Part shown: one piece after another, positions 12,201-23,489 of the stretch | How the letters are laid out: every line of letters begins with the position of its first letter | Numbering within the stretch: position 1 is the stretch's first letter | Assembly (NCBI GenBank): GCA_013397935.1 | Contig: VZRN01004247.1 | Coordinates: 795,204-859,203, forward strand | DNA: 64,000 bases | Direction: 5' to 3' | Origin: Dasyornis broadbenti | Taxonomy: Eukaryota; Chordata; Aves; Passeriformes; Dasyornithidae | Notes under the pieces: model-generated | The model's database searches: none | What the model saw: only the letters and a program-made list of their open reading frames with translations | What the model was told of the DNA's origin: nothing | Translations under genes and position numbers: made by a program

Positions 12201-12729
12201 TGGCACAGAAGCTCTCATTATAAGTGAACTTTGTTTTGTAAAATTAAAACCAAAGCATCCATCAAGAGGCTTTCTTAAACATAGAGGAAAGCAAAAGAAA
12301 ATGTTTATGGTTGCAGATAAATTTTATTCCCTCTGCAGGAAAAATCCAACCGGCTTTGGACATCACGAAGGTGTGGGTGTGCAATCAACAATGATGGCGG
12401 ATTCAATGTACTGTTCCTATGGCATTTAGAAAAATTTAAATTAAAATCTTAATTCTGTAATATGCTCAAAATTCATTGCTGAAGTAAAAGCTGCCACTGC
12501 AAACTGCCTAACAAAGTTACAGTGATAGTTTTAAACTTGTTTCCAGTGTCTGATCATGGTTACATGAGCAGCAGAGAATAAGGAGATCATTGGATAGTTA
12601 CGTGCTTCAGCTGGAGTTAAGTACCTCAGCTCTCTGGAAAACGGTGTCATCATGTTGAACTACCTACCCAGTGGCTGGTTGTTTAATTTTAATTTATTTT
12701 TTGAACAACAGCCCCCTTGTTTTCTGTAG

Positions 12730-12843
12730 GAATCAAGACCTTATGTAATTGTGTAAAAAGCAGAAACGGCATTGGGAGCCACAAGCCATTTTCAGATGTG
12801 GAAGATGGAATAATTTACTTTGTTTAAACGTGAAATATCAGAG
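12730..12843 (+). other. Candidate non-coding exon (strong splice sites, no open frame)
   Basis: A good acceptor (CCCCCTTGTTTTCTGTAG) is followed 114 bases later by a near-consensus donor, GAG|GTAAGTAC. All three frames contain stops (the longest runs about 31 codons before TAA), so it cannot be an internal coding exon. It could be an untranslated 5' exon or alternative exon of the plus-strand gene, a lncRNA exon, or a decoy pair. The placement between the CpG island and the exon at 19197 suits a leader exon. Confidence 0.3.
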
Positions 12844-15800
12844 GTAAGTACTGAGAAACTTCATAACAGTGACTGGATAGAGGAGAGATCCCAAATTAAC
12901 AGTGTCATTAATGATGTAATTTTAGGAAAGCCTGATGAAGGTTAGCTTCTTTGTTACTTCATCTGACAAGACCTTTGCCGTCTACAAGCATTCAGCCCAG
13001 TCATAATATGTATCATCTCTCACCCATTTGGTGAAAGTGAAGTTGGGATGAAAAGAGCTGGGGCTTTGGTTTTGTGGTGTTACGAAGGGGCAAAGTATGC
13101 AAATATGCAGGAAATTGTGGGTTTTAGTATTGTAGACATGAAAGAAGTGTTCTTTAAACCTAATAAAAAATAGCCATGCTTTCACTGTGATATTTTAGCT
13201 TCTTGAAGCACTTAAACTGTCCTGTACTTGGGGATTACTTCACTTGTTTCTTCACACAGATCCACTGAGTCTTGTCACTCTTGAGGGGGGCATCTAATCT
13301 TTATGATTATCAGTTGACATATATTTGATACTGTATAAAAAAGGTGTTGGACCTGTGCTGGGAAGCTTACAAGTGAAATCACAGATATGGAGGGATGAAG
13401 CCTGGGCTGCCACTGTTTTTCCTCTGCTTAATTGCTTTACTGGAATTGTGCCTACATAGAATACCAGGTCTGAAAGTCAGTGTGAGGCAGGACAGAGGAC
13501 ATGTGATTTATGCTGGCAGTGGAGGATTTGCAAGAAGCAAGTCTGACCTTGTGGGCTCTTAAGGAGAGGCTTTAGGAGGAATGAGGCAGTTTCTTAGATA
13601 GAAAGAAGTGAGATTCTAGGCTCAAGTCCAGAATGTAAATGAATGAAAATTAATGTCAGAAATGAGAAACTGGAGTAAAGTGTTTAGAAACAAGAATGGA
13701 AATATGAAGATTTAGATCAGGAAATAAATACCACATTCACTTGAAAATGCACAGGGAAAGTAGTAGCTAAACCTGCAGATTTTAGAATTATTTCCAAAGT
13801 GTAGTCTCAGAACTGAGACTGTAAACTTCTACTGAATCCATGACTATGAGCTTGAGATTGCTCCAGTTTCTGTTCTGAAAAGGGGAAAAGATTATTAATA
13901 AGTTCGAGTATAATGGAAAAAAGTATTTACATGGTGTATTTCCTTCTGGTTTTGCTTATGGTAGGGAATTAAAAAGATTTTCTTGGTCTTTTGTGGGTTG
14001 AGTAGGAATGGCAAGGAGGAACAGAATTGTAAGATATGTGGTTCTCTGAAGGAAATTTCAACTTATTTGCTCCAAACTCATTCAATTTCATTAATAATTT
14101 TTCACAGGATGTATTTTTTTAATATGATTTTTGATTGCCCTCCCTCATTGTTGCCATTCTTGGACTTTGTTGGAGTTTTGTATTTTGCTACTCATTAGCA
14201 AAATGAATTCCTGACGCAGTGAACAGTCAAGTGGCAGACTTCAGTTTAAGATTATATACCATAATTAATGTAATGCTAAGTACAAAAGTAGAGTCTAAAA
14301 GGCCTAAAAGGGGTGGTGGTGCAGGTAGGGTTTTTTGGTTGTTTTGAGATGGCCTTTAGGGACTCTTTAGGAGGATGAACCGTATTGGGGCATTTGCAGT
14401 GACAGTCTCATTTTGCTATCGACTTACGTGCAAAATAAGTTGACACTGATCGCTTGGTGTTGGGATTGCTCCTGAACTGTGTGGATGTTTTGAGTACTTA
14501 TTACTCTGCTGAGACAGTATGGCTATTCTTGTGATTGACCAAGCTGAATAATTTGTTGGTACAAATGTGGTGATAAATGGAGCTCTTGGTTTCAGTGTTA
14601 TAAACATAACTGTACCTTGTGGAAAACACTGACCCTGACTGGATAGGAATTTGCTTTCTGTCATGCATGGATTTACCACAGCACTTGTAAAATATACAGT
14701 CTATAAATATACTGAAAATATGAGCATATCACTGAAGTTCTGGTCAGAATTATTCTCAAAAGTATTGTATCCTGTGGCAGAGCACGAGGTTTACTCTGAA
14801 ATGCTTGTATGTGATTTGTCACGCTTGTTTAGTTCAATACTGGCAGTCCTCTCTACCCATAAATACATAGCCTTCTATGAAACACATTATAAAACCACAA
14901 ACACTAATTTGCTAGGTCACAGCAGTCCATAGTATTTGGGTTAAACTGCGCTGTAAGGTGGGTAGTCATGCAGTGTGATCAGAAGAGAGGATTGTATGTT
15001 TCTCAGGCAGTTTCTGTAAGAAGTCCTATAGGATTTTTCTCATGATCTTATTAATTTGCTGTGTTCATGCAAAGCTTTTCACTTTCCTTGGAGTTCACTG
15101 AAACTGTTGGGAGGGACAGAGTGAGCTGCCTTGAAATCTCACATCTATCACTTAATTTTGGAAGGGTGGGTGTTGCCTCTGCTTGAGTTTATTTGTTCAG
15201 CTTGGAGCTTGTGTTAAAATATGACATAGAAAAATTGCCGCCTAGTCTTAATAATACTCGGAAACTTGTCATAGGCTGGAAGGAATTGTATTAAGTGCTT
15301 GCTTTTTGAGGACAGGGACTGTCTTTGGAGAGCCAAGAGGTTTTTCTTAGTTACATGTTCCTAGGCTCTGCACCATAACCGAACTTTCTCTAATAATACC
15401 TGTTTAAGTCTGTGCTTCTCCAGTGGTTCTAGTGAGGAAGGAAACCTCATTCCCAATTTAAGAGACTATGCAGACCCAAAATATTTGAAAGAATATTGTA
15501 CAGTAATATTGACTGATGTTCCTGAACTGTTGATACATATTCCTGCATCCTAGGTGCTCCTGAGAGAGTGTCAACTCAGAAGCAGTCTGTGTACATTCCT
15601 TCTGAGACAGCTGCAGCTTCAGAGGATTATTATAGAACCTGCAAGCCAATAACTTACATGGTTGTGTGTATCCCATTCCTTTACTTGTCTGTCAAGAATC
15701 CTTTAAAATGAAAAAAATGTAACTGATGCCTCTTTCTTCAAATGGTGGTGTAAAATGAAAGGTTGAGACAAAGTTTTGGTCTCAACCTTAATGTAGTTAT

Positions 15801-18800
15801 AAACCTTCTTAGAAGATAATTTCCTGGATTTTTTTGGATTGCTGTAGATGACTGCTGCCAGAACTGTAGATATATAAAATATTGATTGCCAAGTAGGCAG
15901 GCAGCATGCCCAGTGAATTGAACTCAGCAAATATAACTAAAAAAACAATGGACATGCTAACACAAGATAAAAAGCTATTATAAAGAGACCTTGTAATCTT
16001 GTTAATAACATCTGTCAGCATTTGAGCCTTAAATATTACTTCTAGATATGTATATGAGAATCTAGGATTTCATCTACTGTTCACTGTTTTACATTTTAAT
16101 TAGTGAATTTCAGTATCAAACTTAGGCACACTTACTCACTGGCTTCAGTGATTAGACAGACATGCTGAAGTCTGATAAACTGTGATGTTTACGAGACTCC
16201 TTTTAGAAGCTCACGGTATCATGGGTGAATATATACAGTGATAAGATATCAGTGAGATAACTGGAGCTATTCTGTAGAAAACATTTCTAACTTCATTTTA
16301 GGAACTAGGAAATCTTGTGATTTCAAGGTTTCTCATAAAACAATTCATGAAAAACTTAAAATTTATGATTACTTGATATGTCTACGCTTCAGTTTACACT
16401 GTGTTTTCCTTTTTAACATTAAATTGAGAAAAAAAATGTTAGTAGTTTTTTTTTAGTGGGTTTTTTTGGGAAGAATTCTCAAAACCATACAAAAAATGTA
16501 TGCCAAATACAGTTAAAATGTGCTATGTTATTAAGTGATTTTGAGTAGTGAAAAAGATCCTTAAAAATTCTGGCCTTTTCTGTTAGATATTCAGAATGTT
16601 CTGTAGAACTTGTAGTCTTGTATTTTTCTTCTGTAGTATTCCAGTAGCAAGTGTTAAAAATCTTGAATTGGAGGGAAATAGGTGATGGCAAACAGCAATG
16701 GACTTCATGGTGGTCTGTAAAGGACTCTGTTTTTCTCACAGCTGGATTTGTTAATACTAGCTTAGGTACAAGGCTGACCTTCAGCTAAGGTAAAGCTTTG
16801 TTTCGTATTAAGTGTTGTCAGTGATCACCACTATACTGGGGAGTTGTATTGCTAGTGAACACCAAGCAGTAAGTAGTTCATGCATGAGGAAGAAAAAAAC
16901 CATAATGCTACCACTCAGTTTTGATAGCATTTTGCATCCTCTTTGTATTTGTGTAGATGACAACAACTGTAACCCAAACAGGCCACTTATCATGGGCTGT
17001 TGTTTGGAGAAGCTGCTGAGCAGGTTTGTCTCATAGGAAATTGAGAATACTGACTATTTTGAAGAAGGAAAGATAATGCTTTTCTTGCTGGTTTTTCCAT
17101 AGTCCCTGGAAGTTCGATTGTCTCCTTTGGCAGCATATAGTTAGCATGTGCAGATGGCTCTTACTTATTTTTTAAAGTTGAAATAATTTTGGTGTTGTAA
17201 ACTGGAAAGTACAGGCACAGAATTCCCATTCAAGACCCGTTCTAGTTTTGGAGTTCCATAGTTGTGGTTCAGAATGTTTCCAAGGCAAATATTAGTGTCT
17301 CACATCCACATAGCTACATGTTTTTTATGAAAAATAAATGTTCTGATATGGTATACTGCTGTAGCCTCATCTTCTTTTTTCTCTGTGTGGTGTTGATGGG
17401 TAGGAAAGAAATGTAAAGTCATATATTGCCTGTGGTTGATGTAGAAATTTATTAGAATACATTTTCTATATTCAATTCGTTACTCTTACCCAGAATTGTT
17501 TATATGTTCTTAAAATCTGGATCACATTATTTAGATGAAGTGAGGAGATTGTTAGATCTTGGTGTTGTTTACTGACTCCCATGTGTAACTTTTTTTTTTT
17601 TTTTTTTTTAAATTTGACTAAGGCAACTTATTACTTTCCCATCAGTACCATGTGGTAAACACTTTTTTTCCTTTCCGTGATAGCTACTACAAATTTTGAC
17701 TTAGTGTTTGAACTGTTCACTGACCAAAGCTGTGCAGTGTTGATACCAGGTGTTTTTAAGTGAGGAGAAATAGGTAAATAACTTAGGTAAAACTTGCATG
17801 GTCATGGATGGCAGAAGTCCAGGTTGCAACACTGGCACCATCACAGTAAGCCTGTATACTTCACGTGGGTGGTCTCTTTTTTTGCCTGCTGTAAGACTCC
17901 TGAAAAGTGTGGTGGTGCTTTTTGTTTTCATGTCCATTTTGATGAAAAAAGGGGGAATGGATGAAAAAGGTGAGCTACTTGTGCAAATGATGGAATTTGA
18001 AAAGTGTGTTAGTCTTCATAATGTGCAAACTGAGGAAAAAAAGAAAGTATTCAATGTTGTTGGGGGTAACCTTGCAATCACAGGGTTTGGAAATAATGAA
18101 AATAAATACTGCAGCTTTTGGGCTATGAGCCCTTTTCTTCCTGAGTTCAAATAATAACATTTTGTAAGCTGTTCATGTACCAGCTGTATTTCTCTAAAAT
18201 TCCAGCTGCATATGTTAGTACACATTTTCAGATAGTTCAGACTACAAACCCAGTCATGTTTTCAAAGTACACAAAAGCTTCATTTTCTAATGACTGCTAA
18301 GTTTGTCATTTCACTCTTCACCGTACTAACATTGCAAAGAAAATCTGTTTTTTTACTGAGTCCTCTAGCTATGCCTGGTGTTTACTCTGTTGTTACTTAA
18401 AAAAAAGTGAATTGGAGGAAAGCAGATGGTAGGGGTTTTTTTCCTATAATAGTTTGAAACTGAAAAAGCAACTACCCTTTTATAGCTCCACAAGTCATGA
18501 AAATATTGTGTGTAAAGTGAGTTCAGCTGCAAATCTTGTAACTCTCCTCAAGTCCTTCCAGCAGTAACATTGCAGTATCTTTCCAGATGGTGAAGGCTGG
18601 AACATGGAAATACAAAATCTGAGAGAGTAGTCCAGTAGTTTTTCAGGAATGATTAGTCTGGCATATTACACTTGGAGGCACAAATGGATTTATTGGGCTT
18701 GTAGGGGAAAACTCGATGGTCAATGGACCTGCATAGGTTAGAAGATTGTAAACCAGTTCAGTTTGTTTTCCTTCAAAAAAAGTGGCATTTCAGAATCTGA

Positions 18801-19196
18801 TCTTGATAAGACAAAGGTTTTTTTTTCCTGAAAATGCCAGTTAATGGTAAATCTGCTGCTACCTTTGGTAAATGGAGATTTTAATTTATTGCATTATGTG
18901 TTTTGGAAATAGTAATTTAGAAATTGTGCTTCACTGCTCATTTTCTGGTTTTCAGTCAATTAAGACCTGTGTAACTTTGCATGCTGTCTTGAAAAGTCTT
19001 TTTTTTTTTTTTAAGTTTACTTTCCCCTTTCTGTGATTTGACTGAAAACAAATTTTCCAGCAGCTTTCTTTCTCATGAGCTAAAGTGAGCTCCTTGTGTC
19101 CTTACTGTCTGGCATATTCTCTAGTCGTGTAAACATTTTTGTGTTTCCTGTCTGAACTTTCTGCAATTTATCCGCTCTTGCTGTTCTGTTCTGCAG
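12844..19196. other. Presumed intron, AT-rich, no supported gene
   Basis: No repeat family or exon that I can defend. The longest plus-strand frame, 118 codons at 17798-18154, has no recognisable domain and low-complexity Lys/Glu stretches, so it is likely chance. A T20 run lies at 17590-17609, with other poly(T) runs near 16440 and 19000. Confidence 0.5.
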
Positions 19197-19287
19197 GGCC
19201 CTAGCTTAGAAACACAGATGGTGGATGATGAAACTGAGACTACAAGTGAAGAATTGCCTCCTCATCTGCGGGAAGAGCCTCCCGAAG
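19197..19287 (+). CDS. Probable internal exon of an unnamed plus-strand gene
   Basis: A pyrimidine-rich acceptor (CTTGCTGTTCTGTTCTGCAG) precedes it and a good donor (CCCGAAG|GTACAG) ends it; the exon is 91 bp. Only one frame is open through it; the other two meet TAG within the first few codons. The open frame gives 30 residues, GPSLETQ then MVDDETETTSEE then LPPHLREEPPE: acidic with a Pro-rich end, as in disordered regions of nuclear or scaffold proteins. It starts in phase 0 and leaves one base (phase 1). An in-frame ATG at 19218 could be the true start if the first exon is untranslated. I see no domain and do not recognise the family. It could still be a chance splice pair, but both sites and the codon composition favour a real exon. 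Confidence 0.5.
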
Positions 19288-21849
19288 GTACAGTGCTGGC
19301 AGTCAATATAAACTCTTTGCAATAAATTGAGCAAAATGTTCTGGCCAAGAAGTCTGATTTATCTGTCTGATTTGAACCTATATCTGCCTGTTGTCTGAAA
19401 GGGATAAAGCTTTGTAAGAGCTGACAGTTTAGCCAACCTCCCAGCCAGAGGTCTAGCCAGCCCCTATGCCTTCTTTTGCGTTCAAAAGAAGGCTTTACCC
19501 ACTGAGGTGCTGACATTGTTCTCTGTTCTCTTTAACAATATCGTTTCTGATTAAAATTGTCCTGCTTGATCATCCTGTCTGTAGGCTTAGGAATGAAAGG
19601 CTTCCCCTACTGTCTTGTTTGTGATGTTTTAAGTCTTCATTAGGAGAGAGTTCCTAAGTAGTCATCTTTTCTCTCTTTAACTCCCTCTGCAGCACCCTGC
19701 TGTTGAAATTGTCCCCAGCAGAGACTTGTCAAAGTTAGGTATTCTAGTGATTTTGTTCCTTTTCACTGTGTCTCCTGGAAGCCAGTTTAGCCATCTGAGG
19801 AGGAGGCAATGAGATACTGTCCATCAGCAGGAGGCTCAAACATGCCAATTTTAATTAAAAACCTTGTTTGCAATGACATGCCCTGGATTTATACAGGGAA
19901 CAGATTTTTTTCCCACTGTGCAGAAGCCACAGACATTGTATATATGCAGCAAAATAGGTGTTGCTTTCTTTTGAATAGAAGCTGCAAGTGATGATACATC
20001 CTGGGCTTTGTCTTCAGTTCAGTGGCTTTTAAAAGACACTCATAATCATTCTGGATGGCTTAAACAACCCAGAGAGTGCTGAGGTTCTTATTAGCAACTT
20101 ACTGTTAAAATACCATGACATGTCTCTGGGAAACATAAGTGTGTTTTATATTTTTCCTTTAAGAGAACAAGATGCTGATACAGCATTTATACTGACAGCC
20201 ATTCTTAAGGAATATGAACCAAGTAGATGGTTTTAGGAAGTTGCTGCTCCCATCCCTTCTTGTTGAGCTTTCTGTTAAAGTTTTCTTACCAAGTTGTAAT
20301 TTCTTGTTCTGCCATTTCATATGCTTTGTGTTGACAAGAGGTAAGTGAAAGGTAGGTTTCTTTTGCAACTCTTATAAAGCCAAAAGGAAATAAATGTGGA
20401 AGATGTAGTGACTGCTCTATATATACATGGAGGCTAGAATATTGATATTCTCTCCCTCTCCTTTCTTTGTAAGTAATGCAAAGCATGTAATGACAGTGCA
20501 TTGTTGAAGTAAGAATTCTGGTCTCTAGCCTAAGCTGATGATTACATGAGCCTAGAGACTATATCCTGAAATGAAAAACCCATCTTGTCTCATCAGTTTA
20601 TCAGGAATAGGCTTAGATTTTGGACTATGGTTTTGAATTATATAATCAGAAGGGCTTTTTTCAATGTTGCTGAGTATTTTTGCAAAACAACTTTTTAAAT
20701 TGAAAGTCAGTTCTTCTGCCTGCAACCCTGCTGGTTGGAATGACAATGAAATATGTCGATGTTAATATTCTACTTCTGTGACTTATTGGATGGTCTGGGA
20801 GAAGTATGTGGTCTGGATATGCCCACTTTGCTGGTGTGAGGGGAAAAAAAATTGAAACAGGTGAACTGATTTGGTTAAGCATGGCGAGCAACAGTAGCAA
20901 AGTAGGAGGGATGTTGAGAGCACAACTGAAACTAGAGTCTACTTGGGAGAAAATGTGGAAAATTTGTCCTGAAGGAGAGCAATCAGGATTATGCTGAACT
21001 TATATCTGACTTGGGGTGTTGGTGGAGTTGAGTAATGGAAGTGCTCCTTAGAAGCTGCTATCTGCCACCATAGACCAACCAGAATTACTATAAAGAACAT
21101 GTAGTTACAGGAATGATTGCAAATACCTCATGAAAGAAAAAGATCTCTGAAGTTCTTTGACTTAAATGCCATTCATAGTACTATCTTCTTACCTTTGCTT
21201 CTCTTCAGATTTCTGGTTTCTTCTGACAGCACTTCCCTAGTTAAATCAAATGCTTTGCAATACATAAAACAATGTTGTTGTGACTTCTGCACTCTTGTTT
21301 CCTGGGATCTATGAGTTGGAGACCATGTCTGCTTGCCTTCTGGTAATGAATGCATAAGGGATAGAAAACTCTCCAGAGTCTGTCTGTCTAGCACAATCCA
21401 TTATTTCATCAGATTGCATCATAGTAACTTCATTTCCTATCTTGCACGGCATATCTACTGCCCTTCTGAAAGGAGGGGAATTGGAAGCGCTGTTCTGAGT
21501 AAATATTACCATAAATAAAAGTTTGCCCTTTACAAATCACCATATTTCTGAACAGTGCTACAGCATGGCCTTCTACAAATAAAGGAAGGATGTTACGTGT
21601 CCACCATGTGCATAACTAAATGGAATAGGTGTATGTGTGGGTGACAACTGGTATGGAATAGCAAACATTGGTCCCGGGTGTAGTGTGGCAGCCTGGCTGC
21701 ATTTGAGGCAAGAGAAATACCAAATGACACATAGCAAAGGCAAAGGCTGGTATCTGTGTGTAAACCTGAATCTGTTTGTTTTATCTGCTCTTAAATTTAA
21801 CTTTTTTTTTTTGTATATAACTAAGTCAACAGAGTGAATGAGTTAAAAG
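19288..21849. other. Presumed intron, AT-rich, no supported gene
   Basis: Contains a decoy acceptor/donor pair (CTCTGCAG at about 19692, GTTAG|GTATTC) whose open frame is in the wrong phase for the exon at 19197. No repeat recognised. Confidence 0.45.
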
Positions 21850-22060
21850 TACAACTTATGCCGGGTACGTGATGTTAGATACCCCAAGGGGCTTTTTGCC
21901 CTGCCCGGAGGTTGAGTCCCGAGAGCGGCGTTGCCGTGGGGAGCGCAGAGGGGCCGAGGCGGCCGCGCGGGGGCGCTGCAGGCCAGGCCATGCGGCGGCC
22001 GAGCCGGGCCCGCATTCCAGGCAGCGCTCGCGCACATCCCAGCGCACAGGCGAAAGTGTT
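21850..22060. promoter_or_regulatory. Small intronic CpG island
   Basis: About 25 CpG dinucleotides occur in roughly 210 bp, including GGCGGCCGCGCGG and GCGCTCGCGCAC blocks, with AT-rich DNA on both sides. Unmethylated islands of this sort are usually promoters or developmental regulatory elements. Short frames run through it on both strands only because GC-rich DNA lacks stops. No TATA box or convincing first-exon donor was found, so orientation is unknown. It may be an alternative promoter for the plus-strand gene or for a non-coding RNA. Confidence 0.55.
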
Positions 22061-22849
22061 TAAACCTATTAACTCCCCTCCCGTAAGCTACTTTGTGATA
22101 TTACACAGGAAGCTTTCCACACTCTGCCTCAGTATAAACTCTGCTGTTTATACCCTAACGATACTTTACCTCTTGACATCATGATCCATCTGTCAAATTC
22201 ACAATTTTTAAAAAATTTCCCCATCATCTTTAGTATCTCTACGATCCTTTTAACATGCGCTTTTTCTCCCCTTATTTGAAAGGCAGGCACAGGGGAGCAG
22301 TAGTAATTAGTATCTGAAGTGTTGGTGTGCTTAGCACTTCACAGAGCAGGCTGTGTAGGGCAGATTTACCATCACCAACCAGTGAAGGGTAGTGAGCTCT
22401 GCAGAGGAGCTCACTGCTCTAAATGGCGTGAACTGCTTCCTTCTTTGCAAGAAATTCGGCATGGTCTGTGTTGCCACATGTCTGAGCTACTTTCAGGTAG
22501 ATTCTGTGTGATCTTGAATGCTAAATGGAAGTCTGAATGCAGTGTGAGAACTAGATGTAGTTACTCAAGTACAGCAACACCTTGCTGTATCTGTTGCTTC
22601 TTTACCCTACACTTCAGAGTTCTGTTGCTGATCATTTAATACAGTGCAGTGTTAATTGATATGATCACTTTGCTTTTCTGTCCTTTTCCATTGAATTAAT
22701 CAAGAAAAGTGATAGCAATGGAATCTGGTGGTGATTAAATCTTCTGTGACGTTCTCCATTATAGAATGTCAGCACCTCCTTTGCTGGATGATTCAGATCT
22801 GATCTCTTCAATTGGATGAATCAGTAACCCTCATCTTGCTTGATGATTA
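22061..22849. other. Presumed intron between CpG island and CR1 cluster
   Basis: AT-rich, no exon or repeat recognised. A 106-codon frame at 22319-22639 is Cys/Leu-rich and lacks any known domain; probably chance. Confidence 0.45.
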
Positions 22850-23145
22850 AGGGACTGGTGCATCTCTCCTGTGAGGAAAGGCTGAGAAAGCTAGGACTGT
22901 CCAGCCTGGGGAAGGACTGGGCAATCTTAATGTGTGCAAGTGTCAGAGGGGAGCATGTAAAGAGGATGGGTCCAGACTCTTTTCAGTGGTGCTTGGTCAC
23001 AGGACAGGAGGCAATGACAAAAATTGAAACACAAACATAGGGGAACATTTTTCCACTGTGAGGGTGATCAGGCACTTGAATGGGTTTCTCAGAGAGTTTG
23101 TGGAGTCTCCTACCATGGAGACATTCAGAAGCCATCTGCACATGG
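22850..23145 (+). mobile_element. Outer CR1 LINE, plus strand, first part (interrupted)
   Basis: Recognisable CR1 3'-region blocks include TCTCCTGTGAGGAAAGGCTG, CTGTCCAGCCTGGGGAAGG, GGTGCTTGGTCACAGGACAG, CACTTGAATGGGTTTCTCAG, and GACATTCAGAAGCCATCTG. The match stops abruptly at 23145 where an opposite-strand CR1 begins, and resumes at 23385. The final ACATGG (23140-23145) is duplicated at 23385-23390. Confidence 0.9.
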
Positions 23146-23384
23146 AATCCTAGAATCATAGAGTAGGATTGGTTGTAAAGGTTGGAAAGCACCTTTAAAA
23201 GTCATCTAGTCCAAATTCCTTTAACAAACAGGGACATCTTCAACTAGACCAGGTTGATCAGAGCCCCATCCAACCTGACCTTGAATGTTTCCAGAGATGG
23301 GGCATCCACCAGTTCTCTGGACAACCTGTTAGACTGTCTCACTACTCACATTGTAAAAAAATTTCTTCCTTGTATGTAATCTGA
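23146..23384 (-). mobile_element. Inner CR1 LINE inserted in the outer CR1, minus strand
   Basis: Read on the minus strand it ends at 23146 with imperfect ATTCTATG-like octamers (plus strand: CCTAGAATCATAGAG). Before that, on the plus strand, come AAGTCATCTAGTCCAA, GAGCCCCATCCAACCTGACC and TGGGGCATCCACC, all standard antisense CR1. It is about 239 bp, heavily 5'-truncated, and flanked by ACATGG on both sides. It must be younger than the outer copy. Confidence 0.9.
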
Positions 23385-23489
23385 ACATGGTCCTCAGTAA
23401 CCTGTTCTAAGTGACATTGCTTGAGTAGGGAAGTTGGACCAGATGATCTCCAGAGGTCACTCTCAACCTCAACTATCATGTGATTCTTT
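23385..23489 (+). mobile_element. Outer CR1 LINE, second part
   Basis: Resumes the outer element: GGTCCTCAGTAACCTGTTC, then GTTGGACCAGATGATCTCCA, GAGGTCACTCTCAACCTCAA and CTATCATGTGATTCT. This is the canonical 3' end, so the outer copy is complete at its 3' end apart from the insertion. Confidence 0.9.

Larger units (their letters stand above)
6310..12729. other. Presumed intron 1, AT-rich, no supported gene
   Basis: Only chance-length open frames are present, and I recognised no conserved domain. It contains a 20-bp palindrome at 7312-7331, a diverged tandem repeat at 9221-9285, and poly(T) runs near 10162 and 10960. AATAAA-like strings near 6585 and 6717 lack an associated terminal exon. 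Confidence 0.5.

Noticed and set aside
17798..18154. 118-codon plus-strand frame
   Set aside because: No domain, no splice context, and a length expected by chance in AT-rich DNA searched in six frames.
19693..19738. Possible small exon after a strong CTCTGCAG acceptor
   Set aside because: Entered in the phase left by the exon at 19197 it stops after four codons; the only open frame is in another phase.
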